Origin: Streptomyces caelestis
GTDB lineage: Bacteria > Actinomycetota > Actinomycetes > Streptomycetales > Streptomycetaceae
Assembly (NCBI RefSeq): GCF_014205255.1
Contig: NZ_JACHNE010000001.1
Coordinates: 4,340,001-4,404,000 of the forward strand
DNA length: 64,000 bases
Direction: 5' to 3'
In this document: positions 17,055-27,127 of the stretch, piece by piece
Numbering within the stretch: the first letter of the stretch is position 1
How the letters are laid out: every line of letters starts with the position of its first letter
Notes under the pieces: model-generated
Seen by the model: the letters and a program-made list of their open reading frames with translations, nothing else
What the model was told of the DNA's origin: nothing
Databases searched by the model: none
Translations under genes and position numbers: made by a program

Positions 17055-18158
17055 TCACAGGCGGCGGAGGATCTGCGCCTCGACCCGTTCGACCGTGCGA
17101 CGGCTGAAGACATGTACCAGCGCGAGGTGGTACAGCGCCGGTGCCGTCGGCGCCCACCGGTGCACGCGGTCGTCGCGCAGCAGGTATCTGACCACCGTCG
17201 TCGGCCGGAAGGGGACGAAGTCGATCGTCTGGTGCTCCCAGCGGTCGGCGACGCCCCTGCTCATCCGGGCTTGCAGATCCGTGCTCTTGAGCTCCTGCAG
17301 CCTCGCGTAGAAGTGCCCGCTCCAGGCCCTCCTGTCCACGTCCAGCACGAAGGCCAGCAGCGTGAGCGTGTACTCGTGGGCCTCCAGGGACAGTTCCTCC
17401 CGCATGCCGCGGCGGGCCACCGCGTGCAGGTCCGGTGCGTTCCTCCCCGATGAGTCGATGTGCCGTGACAGACCCTCGTTGACGGAGGAGTTCCAGACGC
17501 CCGGTGCCATCCTGACCCGGTCGCTGCGCTGGGTCACCACGAGCATGTCGTCCGCGGTGACGACCGCGATGTTGACCCCCAGGCTGCACTGGAGGAAGGC
17601 CGGAGCCTTGAGCGGCTCGTCCGGGTCCAGATAGCGCGACCTGGGCGTCGTGCCGTCCGGGAGCCGGCGGTCGAGTTGCTGCGCGGCGAGGAACGTGTAG
17701 TAGTCGGTCGGCCGCAGCCTCAGGTGGACTTCGGGTCGCTCCTCGAGGGCCGTACGGGAGATGTCGAGGGATTCGACCGCGTACCGGGGGCCGTTCCACA
17801 GGGGTGCGCGTCCCTCGGCTTGCAGACGCTCGCTCTCCGCGGCGATCTCGTCCCGCCAGCCGGCCATGTCCGAGGGCAGCGTCACCTCCTCGTCGAGTAC
17901 GTGCACGTGGACTGTCTCAGGCGATATGGGCAACTCTCCGTCGCCCTCGACGATCAGGGCGGACGTCTGGAGCGGGCCGAGGGAGAACGCCCGCCAGGCG
18001 GGCGCCGACTCGTCCTGCCTGCCCAGGCTGCGGATCGCGCTCGTCGAGCGTCTGCGCAGGCGGTACCACGCGTCATGTAGCGGCTGCTGGAACAGCACGG
18101 CGAACAACATGCCTAGTACAGCGCCCACGACGCCGTTGACCACATCGATCCCATCCAT
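17055..18158 (-). CDS. Membrane-anchored Nudix-like protein
   Basis: 367 residues. An N-terminal membrane segment (VVNGVVGAVLGMLFAVLF, ~6-24) is followed by a long soluble part. The region ~190-340 resembles a Nudix fold: strands LVVTQRSDRVRMAPGVWNSSV, then NEGL and, near residue 250, A-V-A-R-R-G-M-R-E-E-L-S-L, which matches the REExxEE helix only partly because the second EE pair is lost. It may bind rather than hydrolyse a nucleotide. The coding potential is convincing. The function is unknown, and it abuts the region flanked by the thiC repeat. Confidence 0.7.
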   Translation of the reverse strand: MDGIDVVNGVVGAVLGMLFAVLFQQPLHDAWYRLRRRSTSAIRSLGRQDESAPAWRAFSLGPLQTSALIVEGDGELPISPETVHVHVLDEEVTLPSDMAGWRDEIAAESERLQAEGRAPLWNGPRYAVESLDISRTALEERPEVHLRLRPTDYYTFLAAQQLDRRLPDGTTPRSRYLDPDEPLKAPAFLQCSLGVNIAVVTADDMLVVTQRSDRVRMAPGVWNSSVNEGLSRHIDSSGRNAPDLHAVARRGMREELSLEAHEYTLTLLAFVLDVDRRAWSGHFYARLQELKSTDLQARMSRGVADRWEHQTIDFVPFRPTTVVRYLLRDDRVHRWAPTAPALYHLALVHVFSRRTVERVEAQILRRL

Positions 18159-18290
18159 GCCGGCGACACTAGGGATCTTGGAGCGAACAGGCGACGTCGT
18201 GCCGTTTCCGTTACGCGATCAGCGCCGCGAGCCGGGTCAGCCCGACAGGCCGGCAACCGGGGCCAACCGGCCCCCGGCCTGCGTGCGGCC

Positions 18291-18354
18291 GGATCAGTCC
18301 GCGATCGGCGGGTACACCCTGTTCCCGCTCGCCGCGAACTCCTTCGACTTCTGG
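18291..18354 (-). repeat. Diverged duplicate of the thiC 3' end (copy A, att-like)
   Basis: 64 bp matching the last codons of thiC at 21293-21356, with about nine mismatches and no gaps. Translated on the minus strand it ends QKSKEFAASGNRVYPPIAD-stop, against QKSKEFAEAGNRVYLPIAD-stop in ThiC. Upstream of the repeat there is no other thiC sequence. Such a displaced gene end is typical of the distal attachment site left by an element that integrated into the gene's 3' end. Confidence 0.75.
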
Positions 18355-18989
18355 GATCGGCCATGCCGTCCTCTCCGCCCCGGCCGGGCGTGCGGCGTGA
18401 CCGCCGGTCCCGGCCGGTCGCCGGGCGCCCCAGACGGCAGCACGCCCGAGGAATCGAGGCGTCGACCGACCGCCGCGGGCAGGGGCGTGGCGGGCTGGGG
18501 GTCGACGGCCTCCGAGACTTTAGGCAGCCCCCATGGGACGAGCCTCGAAGAACAGGGGGGCCGACCGGGCCATTGCGGGCAGGCCAACAGCCAGCCCGGT
18601 TCGCGGGCAGGCGTAAGGCCCCCTGTTTTCTCGCCCCGTTGTTCCCGCCGCGCCGGACGCCTCACTCGGCGGTGCCCTCCTGACGCCCCGCGTCACCAAC
18701 GGCCGATGGGGCGCCGCCACCGTGCTGGCCTGGAGCCGCCCACGGCCCAGCCACCGGAGGGGGTTCGCGGATGTCGGCGTGAACGGCGTCCGGTCAACGC
18801 TGGTGGGCCTCAGCGGTGTCAGGCGACGGCGGCGACAGAGATGCCGATGGCCATGGACAACCAGCCGGTGGTCAGCTCCCGGCGGTGGCGGATCTCCGGC
18901 CTGGCGAGCAGGCGCGCAGTCGTGCCGCGACGGCAACGAGGCGCTCGGTCGTCTTTCCGGGGCTGGGTTTGGCCCCAGGACGGACTCCT
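18355..18989. other. Gap with no intact gene, inside the thiC-flanked segment
   Basis: About 635 bp between copy A of the thiC end and the EamA gene. No ORF with good codon bias and a ribosome site is seen. A short open stretch on the minus strand ending at 18819 reads like the tail of a membrane protein and may be a gene remnant. The rest is featureless to my eye. Confidence 0.4.
18819..18930 (-). pseudogene. Possible remnant: C-terminal tail of a membrane protein
   Basis: On the minus strand, in the same frame as the EamA gene but after its stop, about 35 codons read LLARPEIRHRRELTTGW then a hydrophobic run ISVAAVA and a stop at 18819. Codon bias looks genuine but there is no start. It could be a truncated transporter end. 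Weak evidence. Confidence 0.25.
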
Positions 18990-19928
18990 TCAGGTGCGCG
19001 CGCCGACCACGGCCGGCTCGGGAACCGCGGCTCCCTCGACAGCCGTTCGGCGTTCGATGACTCCCAGCGCCACACCGGCGATGATGATCGCGCCACCCAA
19101 GGCCTGCCCGAGCCGGACTGTCTCTCCGTTGATCACCACGGCACCGAGCACACCGAACACCGGTACGAGGTTGAGGATGTTGACCGCGACACTCGAGGTC
19201 ATTCTGCGCAGGCCGTAGTTGTAGAGAAGGAAGCCGCCGACGGAACATGCCACGGCCAGATAGGCGAGAAGTGCCGAGGCCGTCCCGTTCGGTACCTGCC
19301 AGTCCCCGGCCTCCAGGAGCGAAGCGAGCAGAAAGCCGGCGGCGCCCGCCACGGTCTGGTAGTAGGTGAGCGTCATCGCGTCCTGACCGCGGCCCGCGTA
19401 CTTGCCCAGCACGTTGTACCCGGCCCACACCAGTCCGCCGAGCAGCAGCAGGACATCGCCGAACCAGCGTTCGCTGCCACCGACTTCCGCTCCGTTGCGC
19501 ACGACCAGGAAGGCGCCCACGGTGGCGAGCAGCACACCGCCGACCCGGAGCAGCGGCATCCGGGTCCGGAAGGCCACAAGCTCCAGCAGCATGGTCATCA
19601 GCGGGTAGGTGGCCACGATCAGAGAGGCATCCGAGGCGGTCGACAGCTGGACGCCGACGTTCTCCAGCACGAAGTAGACCGTGATGCCGAGCAGGCCGCT
19701 CAGGTGGATCATTCGCCGCTGGCGGGCATCCGGCCGCGCGACCGGCTTGCGTCGCATGCGCACCATGATCCCGAGCAGGGCGGCGGCGAGCGTGAAGCGG
19801 ATGGCCCCGATGCTCAGCGGACCGACGTCCGCCAGGACCTGTTTGGTCACCGCGTACGAGCTGCTCCAGAAAAGCGCGGCCGCCACTACGGCACAGATCG
19901 CCCAGCCCTTGGCTTTCCCCTCGTCCAC
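18990..19928 (-). CDS. EamA-family (DMT) transporter
   Basis: 312 residues with about ten hydrophobic segments in two EamA repeats. The first starts FWSSSYAVTKQVLADVGP and the second GGLVWAGYNVLGKYAG. Drug/metabolite exporters of this type move amino acids or small metabolites out of the cell. GTG 19928 is preceded by GGGAG at a suitable distance. It is divergent from a Lrp/AsnC regulator 154 bp away, a common exporter-regulator pairing, so an amino-acid export role is inferred. It lies inside the thiC-flanked segment. Confidence 0.88.
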   Translation of the reverse strand: MDEGKAKGWAICAVVAAALFWSSSYAVTKQVLADVGPLSIGAIRFTLAAALLGIMVRMRRKPVARPDARQRRMIHLSGLLGITVYFVLENVGVQLSTASDASLIVATYPLMTMLLELVAFRTRMPLLRVGGVLLATVGAFLVVRNGAEVGGSERWFGDVLLLLGGLVWAGYNVLGKYAGRGQDAMTLTYYQTVAGAAGFLLASLLEAGDWQVPNGTASALLAYLAVACSVGGFLLYNYGLRRMTSSVAVNILNLVPVFGVLGAVVINGETVRLGQALGGAIIIAGVALGVIERRTAVEGAAVPEPAVVGART

Positions 19929-20045
19929 CCGTGTTCTCCCTTTCGGTCCGCACTCCCCGACTCCGCCCGGGCCGCACAGGAAGGCGAATCGTGGACGGAA
20001 TTATGGCCCACACGCTAGCAATTCAACGGGTGCATGGCATACTTG

Positions 20046-20060
20046 CCGAATATAATTCGG
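20046..20060. promoter_or_regulatory. Palindrome over a -10 box, probable Lrp/AsnC operator
   Basis: CCGAAT-ATA-ATTCGG is a perfect 15-bp interrupted palindrome overlapping a consensus -10 (TATAAT, 20051-20056) upstream of the Lrp/AsnC gene, in the divergent intergenic region. Length and symmetry fit Lrp-family sites, so autoregulation and control of the transporter are likely. Confidence 0.55.
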
Positions 20061-20082
20061 GAAAGTGAGAGTTTAACGGAAC

Positions 20083-20535
20083 ATGGACGAACTTGATTCG
20101 GCGTTGCTGCGGCTTCTGCAGCAAGACGGTCGGCGTACCAACCGGGACCTGGCACAGGAGTTGGGGATCGCCCCTTCCACCTGTCTGGAGCGGGTGCGCT
20201 CCCTGCGCGAGCGCGGCGTGCTGCTCGGATTCCACGCCGAAGTGGACCTCGCCTCGATGGGCCGGGGACTGCAGGCGATGATCGCCGTGCGGGTGCGGCC
20301 GCCGACTCGTGCGGTCATCGAACAGTTCCAGGCCTTCGTGGCGCGGATGCCCGAGGTGATCTCGGTCTTCGTGCTGACGGGCACCGACGACTTCCTCATC
20401 CATGTGGCGGTCCGCGACACCGACCATCTGCACTCGGTGGTCCTCGACAAGCTGACTGAGCGACAGGAACTCGCGGACGTACGCACCTCGGTGGTCTACG
20501 GGCACCTGCGGCAGAACGTCATCGAGCCGATGTGA
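20083..20535 (+). CDS. Lrp/AsnC-family transcriptional regulator
   Basis: 150 residues, the usual family length. The N-terminal winged HTH (LDSALLRLLQQDGRRTNRDLA, then LGIAPSTCLERV) is followed by an AsnC-type ligand-binding domain (IAVRVRPPTRAVIEQF ... VTGTDDFLIHVAVRD). It binds an amino acid and oligomerises on DNA. It is divergent from the EamA exporter, which is its likely target. Confidence 0.92.
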   Translation: MDELDSALLRLLQQDGRRTNRDLAQELGIAPSTCLERVRSLRERGVLLGFHAEVDLASMGRGLQAMIAVRVRPPTRAVIEQFQAFVARMPEVISVFVLTGTDDFLIHVAVRDTDHLHSVVLDKLTERQELADVRTSVVYGHLRQNVIEPM

Positions 20536-20673
20536 GGCCCTCCAGGGTCGTGATCAGCAGTGCGCGCAGCCGCCGCCGCGACCTGCGGGTCGGATAGGCC
20601 GTACGCCTTTCAGGGCACCCGGCTTCAGGACGACCCGGACACCGGCACCGTGCAGTGAGAAGGAAGGCACCTG

Positions 20674-20886
20674 ATGGAAGAGCGACGGATACGAGACAGC
20701 GCCCAGGGCGAGGGAATGTGCAAGGCATGCGGGAGCAGGCCGGCCGACCCGGCCGCAAGCGGGACGATGGTGTGCGAGCACTGCGCCACCGTGCTGGAAC
20801 TGCCGGATGCCGCCGGACTGGTCGAAGACGAGGGCGCCGCGGTCCGGCGTGCGTTCGAGAACCGTGACCTGCGCCCTGAACGCTGA
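20674..20886 (+). CDS. Small zinc-ribbon-like protein
   Basis: 70 residues. Two CxxC pairs (CKAC near residue 16 and CEHC near 37) are spaced as in a zinc ribbon, followed by an acidic helix-like tail. A strong AAGGAAGG lies just upstream of ATG 20674. No further function can be inferred. It sits in the thiC-flanked segment, downstream of the Lrp gene. Confidence 0.55.
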   Translation: MEERRIRDSAQGEGMCKACGSRPADPAASGTMVCEHCATVLELPDAAGLVEDEGAAVRRAFENRDLRPER

Positions 20887-20981
20887 CGGTCATGGAGGGC
20901 GCGTGCTGTCAGAAGGGCTGGCAGACTCCCCAGGAAGCCCGTGCTCGCGGAACCATGCGGACCTGACGGTGGGGCAGATGG

Positions 20982-21188
20982 GTGGCGCTCCTCCTCGCGG
21001 TCGGCTGGGCGGGCAACTGGATGAGCGGCCTCATCGGGGGTGAGCGAGGGTGGGGTCTGTGGTGGCCCTTGGTCAGCACCGTGATCTGGGCAGGAGTGGC
21101 CGTGAGCGGCTTCCGGACCTACCACCGGATCAGAACGACGACCCTGCCGGCCATCACCGGCCGCCCCAAGCGAGGCTCTTCGTGGTAG
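20982..21188 (+). CDS. Small two-span membrane protein
   Basis: 68 residues from GTG 20982. Two hydrophobic, Trp-rich segments (VALLLAVGWAGNWMSGLIG, then WWPLVSTVIWAGVAVSGF) and a basic tail (HRIRTTTLPAITGRPKR). A weak GTGGGGC ribosome site is upstream. It may be real, but small GC-rich ORFs often are not. Unknown role. Confidence 0.4.
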   Translation: MALLLAVGWAGNWMSGLIGGERGWGLWWPLVSTVIWAGVAVSGFRTYHRIRTTTLPAITGRPKRGSSW

Positions 21189-21295
21189 GTCAGGGAAGCA
21201 GTGACTCCAGTGCTCCAGCCGCCCTGCGCCGGCAACGACCAGGCGGCCCGTGCTGTCAGCCGGAGCCAGACCGCACGGACCGCCGTAGGGTGGGC

Positions 21296-23098
<1,803 letters not shown>

Positions 23099-23171
23099 GA
23101 GACCTACTCCCTACGCCGGCATTACCCGGTAACAGGTTCGGCGGTCGACGCAGCGGCTTCCGTCTGCCGAC

Positions 23172-23185
23172 GTTTCGTGTGAAAC
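23172..23185. other. parS-like site, two mismatches, in the riboswitch
   Basis: GTTTCGTGTGAAAC. It differs from parS at the two central-left positions. It lies in the variable arm of the thiC TPP riboswitch. Confidence 0.5.
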
Positions 23186-23204
23186 ATCACTCGACTTCGG
23201 TGAC

Positions 23205-23218
23205 GTTTCATGTGAAAC
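23205..23218. other. parS: parS-like site, one mismatch, in the riboswitch
   Basis: GTTTCATGTGAAAC. One mismatch from the consensus, in the same riboswitch arm, 33 bp from the other variant. Confidence 0.65.
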
Positions 23219-23352
23219 ATCGCTGGGACGGAGGTCAGCGCCCTCTCAGCCCGGTGCTCCGAGCTCCCGCGTGTACAAAAGGTGCCTCCACGCTAGCGGC
23301 AATTCTGGCGCGGTGAACAGAGGGCCCCCCTCGTTCTTGCGATGATCGGTCG

Positions 23353-25050
23353 GTGACCACGACGCAGCGTCCTCCTTACCCACCGCCCGAACCGCCTCGC
23401 GGATCCGGCGCCGGCAACGGCAACGGCCGTGGGCACGAGCACGATTTCGCCGCCCCGGGCGGGCTGGGGCCTGCCCGGGGACAGGCGCCCGGGAACGGGC
23501 AAGGCCCCGGTCCCGGGCGCGGACAGGGCGCCGGCCCGGCCGGGGCGTATGGTGCCGGCTCCGGAGGCTGGCGCGGTTCCGGCCCCGATGGAGGCGACGG
23601 GCCTCGTGGAGGCCACGGTCACGGGGGAGACGACGGGCACGGCGAAGGCCACGGTCCCGGCGACGGTCATGGCCACGGTGGCGGCCAGGGGAACGGTGGG
23701 GGCGACGGGCACGGTCACGGAAACGGACCCGGCCCCTCACCGGACGGCGGACACGGGCACTCGCACAGTCACAGCCACGGTCCTGCCACGCCCGTCTCGA
23801 TGCACCTGCGCAAGGTCATCGCGGCGGTCCTGATCCCCTTCGCCGCTGCCGTGCTGGTCGGTCTCGCCGTGCTGTGGCCGGGCGGCGCCCCGCCGCACGA
23901 GCGCACCGGCGTCGGCTTCGACCGGCAGACGCAGCAGGCCTCGGTCACCAAGGTTGTCGAGGTGAGCTGCAAGGAGGCCGGCGCCTCGGGTGTCCCGCCG
24001 ACCGGCGACACCTCCACCGCCGAGGGCTCCTCCGCGGTGCAGCAGGAGAACGGCACCTGCAAGCGGGCGACGATCCGGGTCGACAGCGGCAAGGACAAGG
24101 GCCGTACCTTCACCGAGATCGTCCAGCCGGACCAGTCCCGCCAGCTGGAAGAGGGCCAGGAGGTCGTGGTCGCCTACGAACCCTCCGCGCCGAAGGACCT
24201 CCAGTACTCGGTCACCGACATCAACCGCCGCCTGCCCCTGGCGCTGCTCGCCGGCATCTTCGCCCTGGCCGTCGTGGTCGTCGGGCGGCTGCGCGGCGTC
24301 ATGGCCCTGGTCGCGCTGGCCATCAGCTTCATGGTGCTGAACCTCTTCATCCTGCCCGCGATCCTTCAGGGCTCGAACCCGCTGCTCGTGGCGGTGGTGG
24401 GCGCGAGCGCCATCATGCTCATCGCCCTGTATCTGTGTCACGGCCTGTCGGCCCGGACATCGGTGGCGGTGCTCGGCACTCTCATCTCATTGCTGCTGAT
24501 CGGCGTTCTCGGCTCGCTGTTCATCGGCTGGGCCGCGCTCACCGGCAACACCGACGACAACACCGGTCTGATCCACGGCCTCTACCCGACGATCGACATG
24601 AGCGGTCTGCTGCTCGCCGGCGTCATCATCGGATCGCTGGGTGTGCTCGACGACGTGACGGTCACGCAGACGTCGGCGGTCTGGGAGCTGCACGAGGCCA
24701 ACCCGTCCATGGGCTGGCGCGGCCTCTACCGCGCGGGTATCCGCATCGGCCGCGACCACATCGCCTCGGTCGTCAACACGCTCGTCCTCGCCTACGCGGG
24801 TGCCGCCCTGCCGCTGCTTCTGCTGTTCTCCATCGCGCAGAGCAGTGTCGGGACGGTCGCCAACAGCGAGCTGGTCGCGGAGGAGATCGTGCGCACGCTG
24901 ATCGGTTCGATCGGGCTGGTCGCCTCGGTGCCGGTCACCACGGCCCTGGCCGCGTTGGTGGTCTCGGCCGACCGCCCGGGAGAGCGGCCCGTCGCAGAGG
25001 CCGCCGCGGTCCCCGCACGCGGGGGCAAGGGCCGGCGCCGCAAGCGCTGA
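23353..25050 (+). CDS. YibE/F-like integral membrane protein with Gly/His-rich N-terminus
   Basis: 565 residues. Residues 1-145 are low-complexity Gly/Pro/His sequence with many GHGHG-type repeats, possibly able to bind metal ions. A first membrane span at ~155-175 is followed by an extracytoplasmic domain. About seven to eight spans of the YibE/F family come next (LLALFAVVVVGRL-like strings, GSLGVLDDVTVTQTSAVWEL). GTG 23353 is preceded by GATGAT at 23341-23346, six nt upstream, suggesting a leaderless message. It lies between thiC and ssgA on the opposite strand. Role unknown. Confidence 0.82.
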   Translation: MTTTQRPPYPPPEPPRGSGAGNGNGRGHEHDFAAPGGLGPARGQAPGNGQGPGPGRGQGAGPAGAYGAGSGGWRGSGPDGGDGPRGGHGHGGDDGHGEGHGPGDGHGHGGGQGNGGGDGHGHGNGPGPSPDGGHGHSHSHSHGPATPVSMHLRKVIAAVLIPFAAAVLVGLAVLWPGGAPPHERTGVGFDRQTQQASVTKVVEVSCKEAGASGVPPTGDTSTAEGSSAVQQENGTCKRATIRVDSGKDKGRTFTEIVQPDQSRQLEEGQEVVVAYEPSAPKDLQYSVTDINRRLPLALLAGIFALAVVVVGRLRGVMALVALAISFMVLNLFILPAILQGSNPLLVAVVGASAIMLIALYLCHGLSARTSVAVLGTLISLLLIGVLGSLFIGWAALTGNTDDNTGLIHGLYPTIDMSGLLLAGVIIGSLGVLDDVTVTQTSAVWELHEANPSMGWRGLYRAGIRIGRDHIASVVNTLVLAYAGAALPLLLLFSIAQSSVGTVANSELVAEEIVRTLIGSIGLVASVPVTTALAALVVSADRPGERPVAEAAAVPARGGKGRRRKR

Positions 25051-25157
25051 CCGCTCTCGAACTCCGGAGCCATCTCCCCGCCGTACGGAGAAGCGTTCCT
25101 GCGCAGCTCGGCGGCATCCGGTGAAGCGTTACTCCACCGCGCCGCCCGACGGATGCC

Positions 25158-25592
25158 TCAGCCGGCGCCCTGTTCCGCCAGGATGCGGTCCAGGGCCTCG
25201 TCGAGATGGGCGTCGAAGTCAGCGAGCGAGCCCTCCTGGCCCAGCGGCACCAGCTTGTCGGTGCGGTCGAGGAAGGCGACCAGCGGTGCCGTCGACGAGC
25301 GGAACAGCGCCTGGTCGCTTCCCACCTGAAGCCGGATCAGCACTTCGCCCAGCGCGTCCGGCTCGACGGGCGTGACCCGCACATCGCCCTCCCCGCACGG
25401 CCGGCCGACCCCGTCGATCAGCAGCTCCCGGCCGAAGGCCCATGTCACCGGGGCATCACCGGGCAAGTGGAAGGTGAGCCGGACGGCATAGGGATCACTG
25501 GTCTCATAGCGCAGCTCCACCGGAATGCGGAAGGAGAGCTCATCGGACACGAGAAAGCTCATCATGACCTCTGCCTGTACGGACTCGCGCAT
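25158..25592 (-). CDS. ssgA: Sporulation-specific cell-division activator SsgA
   Basis: 144 residues from ATG 25592. The sequence MRESVQAEVMMSFLVSDELS and the later WAFGRELL and FLDRTDKLVPLGQE are characteristic of SsgA, founder of the actinomycete SALP family. In Streptomyces it promotes septum formation during sporulation and branching, acting with SsgB, which recruits FtsZ. The five codons upstream (to 25607) are unlikely. It is directly downstream of ssgR on the same strand, 99 bp apart, the conserved arrangement. Confidence 0.95.
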   Translation of the reverse strand: MRESVQAEVMMSFLVSDELSFRIPVELRYETSDPYAVRLTFHLPGDAPVTWAFGRELLIDGVGRPCGEGDVRVTPVEPDALGEVLIRLQVGSDQALFRSSTAPLVAFLDRTDKLVPLGQEGSLADFDAHLDEALDRILAEQGAG

Positions 25593-25691
25593 CGCTAACC
25601 CCGTCATTCGCCGTGGACTGGCCGGGAACCAACCTCTGACACTTGGTGGAATCTTGCTGAACGTACACAGCAGATCACAAGGAGTGAGTTT

Positions 25692-26540
25692 TCACATACT
25701 GATAGAGAGCGCGAGCGAACCGAGCAGACGGCCGATCTCGCCCTGCAACTGCCGGGCCGCCGGGAGCAGCCGGTCCTCCTGGTGGGCGGGCAGGGAGATG
25801 GCCATCGTCGCGGCTGTGGTGCCGAGGGTGAGCGGAATCGCCGCGCAGACGGCGCCCAGGGCGTACTCCTGACGCTCGATCACAGGTTCGGTGCGTCGCA
25901 CCCGCTCCAGACGGCGCAGCAGGCTGTGGTTGTCCCGCACGGTGTACGGCGTGAGGGCCTGCACCGGATAGCGCTCGAGGTGGTCCCGGCGGGCCTCCTC
26001 GTCCAGTTGGGACAGCAGGCACTGCCCGATGGCGTGTGCGTGCGCGGTCTCCCGGAAGTCGGCCCACTCCTCGACCGCGGGATTACCCGGGGTGTCGGAG
26101 ACGCACATGACCTCGATCTCGCCCTCGCGGTACACCGCGTAGTACACGGGGACGCCCAGCATGTCCCGCCAGTGCGCGAGCGCGTCGACGACCGTGCTGC
26201 GACGTTTCTGCCGTGCCCCGCTGCTGCTCAGCCGCTCGGCGGCATCACCGAGGAAGAACAGGCCCTTGTCCCGGCGCAGATAGCCCTCGTGCACGAGGGT
26301 GCGCAGCAGGTGGTAGGTCGTGGGCAGGGCCAGACCGGTCTCCCGGGCCAACTGCTTGGCGGGAGCGCCGTATTCGTGCGCGGCGACGGTCTCCAGCAGG
26401 CGCATCGCGCGCTGCACGGATCCGATGAGGGTCGCCGGAGGGGGAGGCGTGGCGCGAGGCGGTTGATCGGAGGGGGGCGCCGAGCGGGGTTGCGCGGGGA
26501 CGGTGTGCAGGTGGACACGTGCGGTGTCAGCCGGGGCCAA
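25692..26540 (-). CDS. ssgR: IclR-family regulator SsgR
   Basis: 282 residues. The first ~40 are Pro/Ala-rich, followed by an IclR winged HTH (VQRAMRLLETVAAHEYGAPAK ... GLALPTTYHLLRTLVHEGYL) and the IclR effector domain. SsgR activates ssgA in S. coelicolor and controls little else known. The start is TTG 26540, with GGGAG eight nt upstream; a GTG a few codons inside is possible. Adjacent to and upstream of ssgA. Confidence 0.9.
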   Translation of the reverse strand: MAPADTARVHLHTVPAQPRSAPPSDQPPRATPPPPATLIGSVQRAMRLLETVAAHEYGAPAKQLARETGLALPTTYHLLRTLVHEGYLRRDKGLFFLGDAAERLSSSGARQKRRSTVVDALAHWRDMLGVPVYYAVYREGEIEVMCVSDTPGNPAVEEWADFRETAHAHAIGQCLLSQLDEEARRDHLERYPVQALTPYTVRDNHSLLRRLERVRRTEPVIERQEYALGAVCAAIPLTLGTTAATMAISLPAHQEDRLLPAARQLQGEIGRLLGSLALSISM

Positions 26541-26748
26541 GGGTTCACTCCCGAAGCGCGAGAGGGTAGACCGTGCCGATGGACACGGGTGGGGGTGTAC
26601 GCCGCTCGCGGGGGATGTCCCCGCGTCGAGTTCCGGACTCTATTCGTCTGCCACCGCACGCAGACGGCCCGGAAGGGAAACTTCCCCCGGCCGAGGGAAC
26701 CGGTGACCCCGGGTGTTTCCCGCTACCCCCACCGGTTTCCCACCGGTC

Positions 26749-26961
26749 TCACCAGTCGCTGCGCGACGAGGAACTCGATGTGAACTTCCGTACGACGTAG
26801 ATCAGTCCGCCGATCAGTGCGACGAAGACCAGCACCTTGAAGAGCAGTCCGATGACGAAACCGACCACGCTGGCGATCAGCCCGCCGAACACGACCAGGG
26901 CGATGACCGGCACCGCGACCCACTTCACCCACCACGGCAGTCCCGTGAAGATCTCTCGCAT
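26749..26961 (-). CDS. Small two-span membrane protein (DUF5326-like)
   Basis: 70 residues: MREIFTGLPWWVKWVAVP, then two long hydrophobic segments (~14-55), then a short RKFTSSSSSRSDW tail. This matches the short Streptomyces family I remember as DUF5326. Function unknown. It sits upstream of ssgR in a conserved order. Confidence 0.8.
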   Translation of the reverse strand: MREIFTGLPWWVKWVAVPVIALVVFGGLIASVVGFVIGLLFKVLVFVALIGGLIYVVRKFTSSSSSRSDW

Positions 26962-27127
26962 CGCCCTCGTCCTTACCTCTCCGCCCGTTCGAGTGCCGGG
27001 TCCTGTCGGTCTCTCTGGATCTCCTGATGTCCTGCCCTCGATGCTAGGTGCGGGAGGGGGTCGTGCGGGGGGCTCGCACCCCTTGTCCTCCCCTGACCGA
27101 TCCCCTAGGGAACCCCGAGGCCGGGCG

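Larger units (their letters stand above)
23105..23275 (-). promoter_or_regulatory. TPP riboswitch (THI element) of thiC with a long P3 arm
   Basis: Read on the minus strand, the conserved 5' part GGGCTGAGAGG (CTGAGA at 23244-23249) and the 3' part AACCTGTTACCGGGTAATGCC (complement of 23118-23138) followed by GCGTAGGGAG are the hallmarks of the TPP aptamer. About 95 nt separate them, longer than a minimal P3. The insert folds back on itself and contains two parS-like palindromes. The aptamer end overlaps the thiC ribosome site. Confidence 0.9.

Noticed and set aside
18520..20013. 497-codon minus-strand open frame overlapping EamA
   Set aside because: Shifted frame of the EamA gene joined to non-coding DNA; composition is arginine-rich and unlike a protein.
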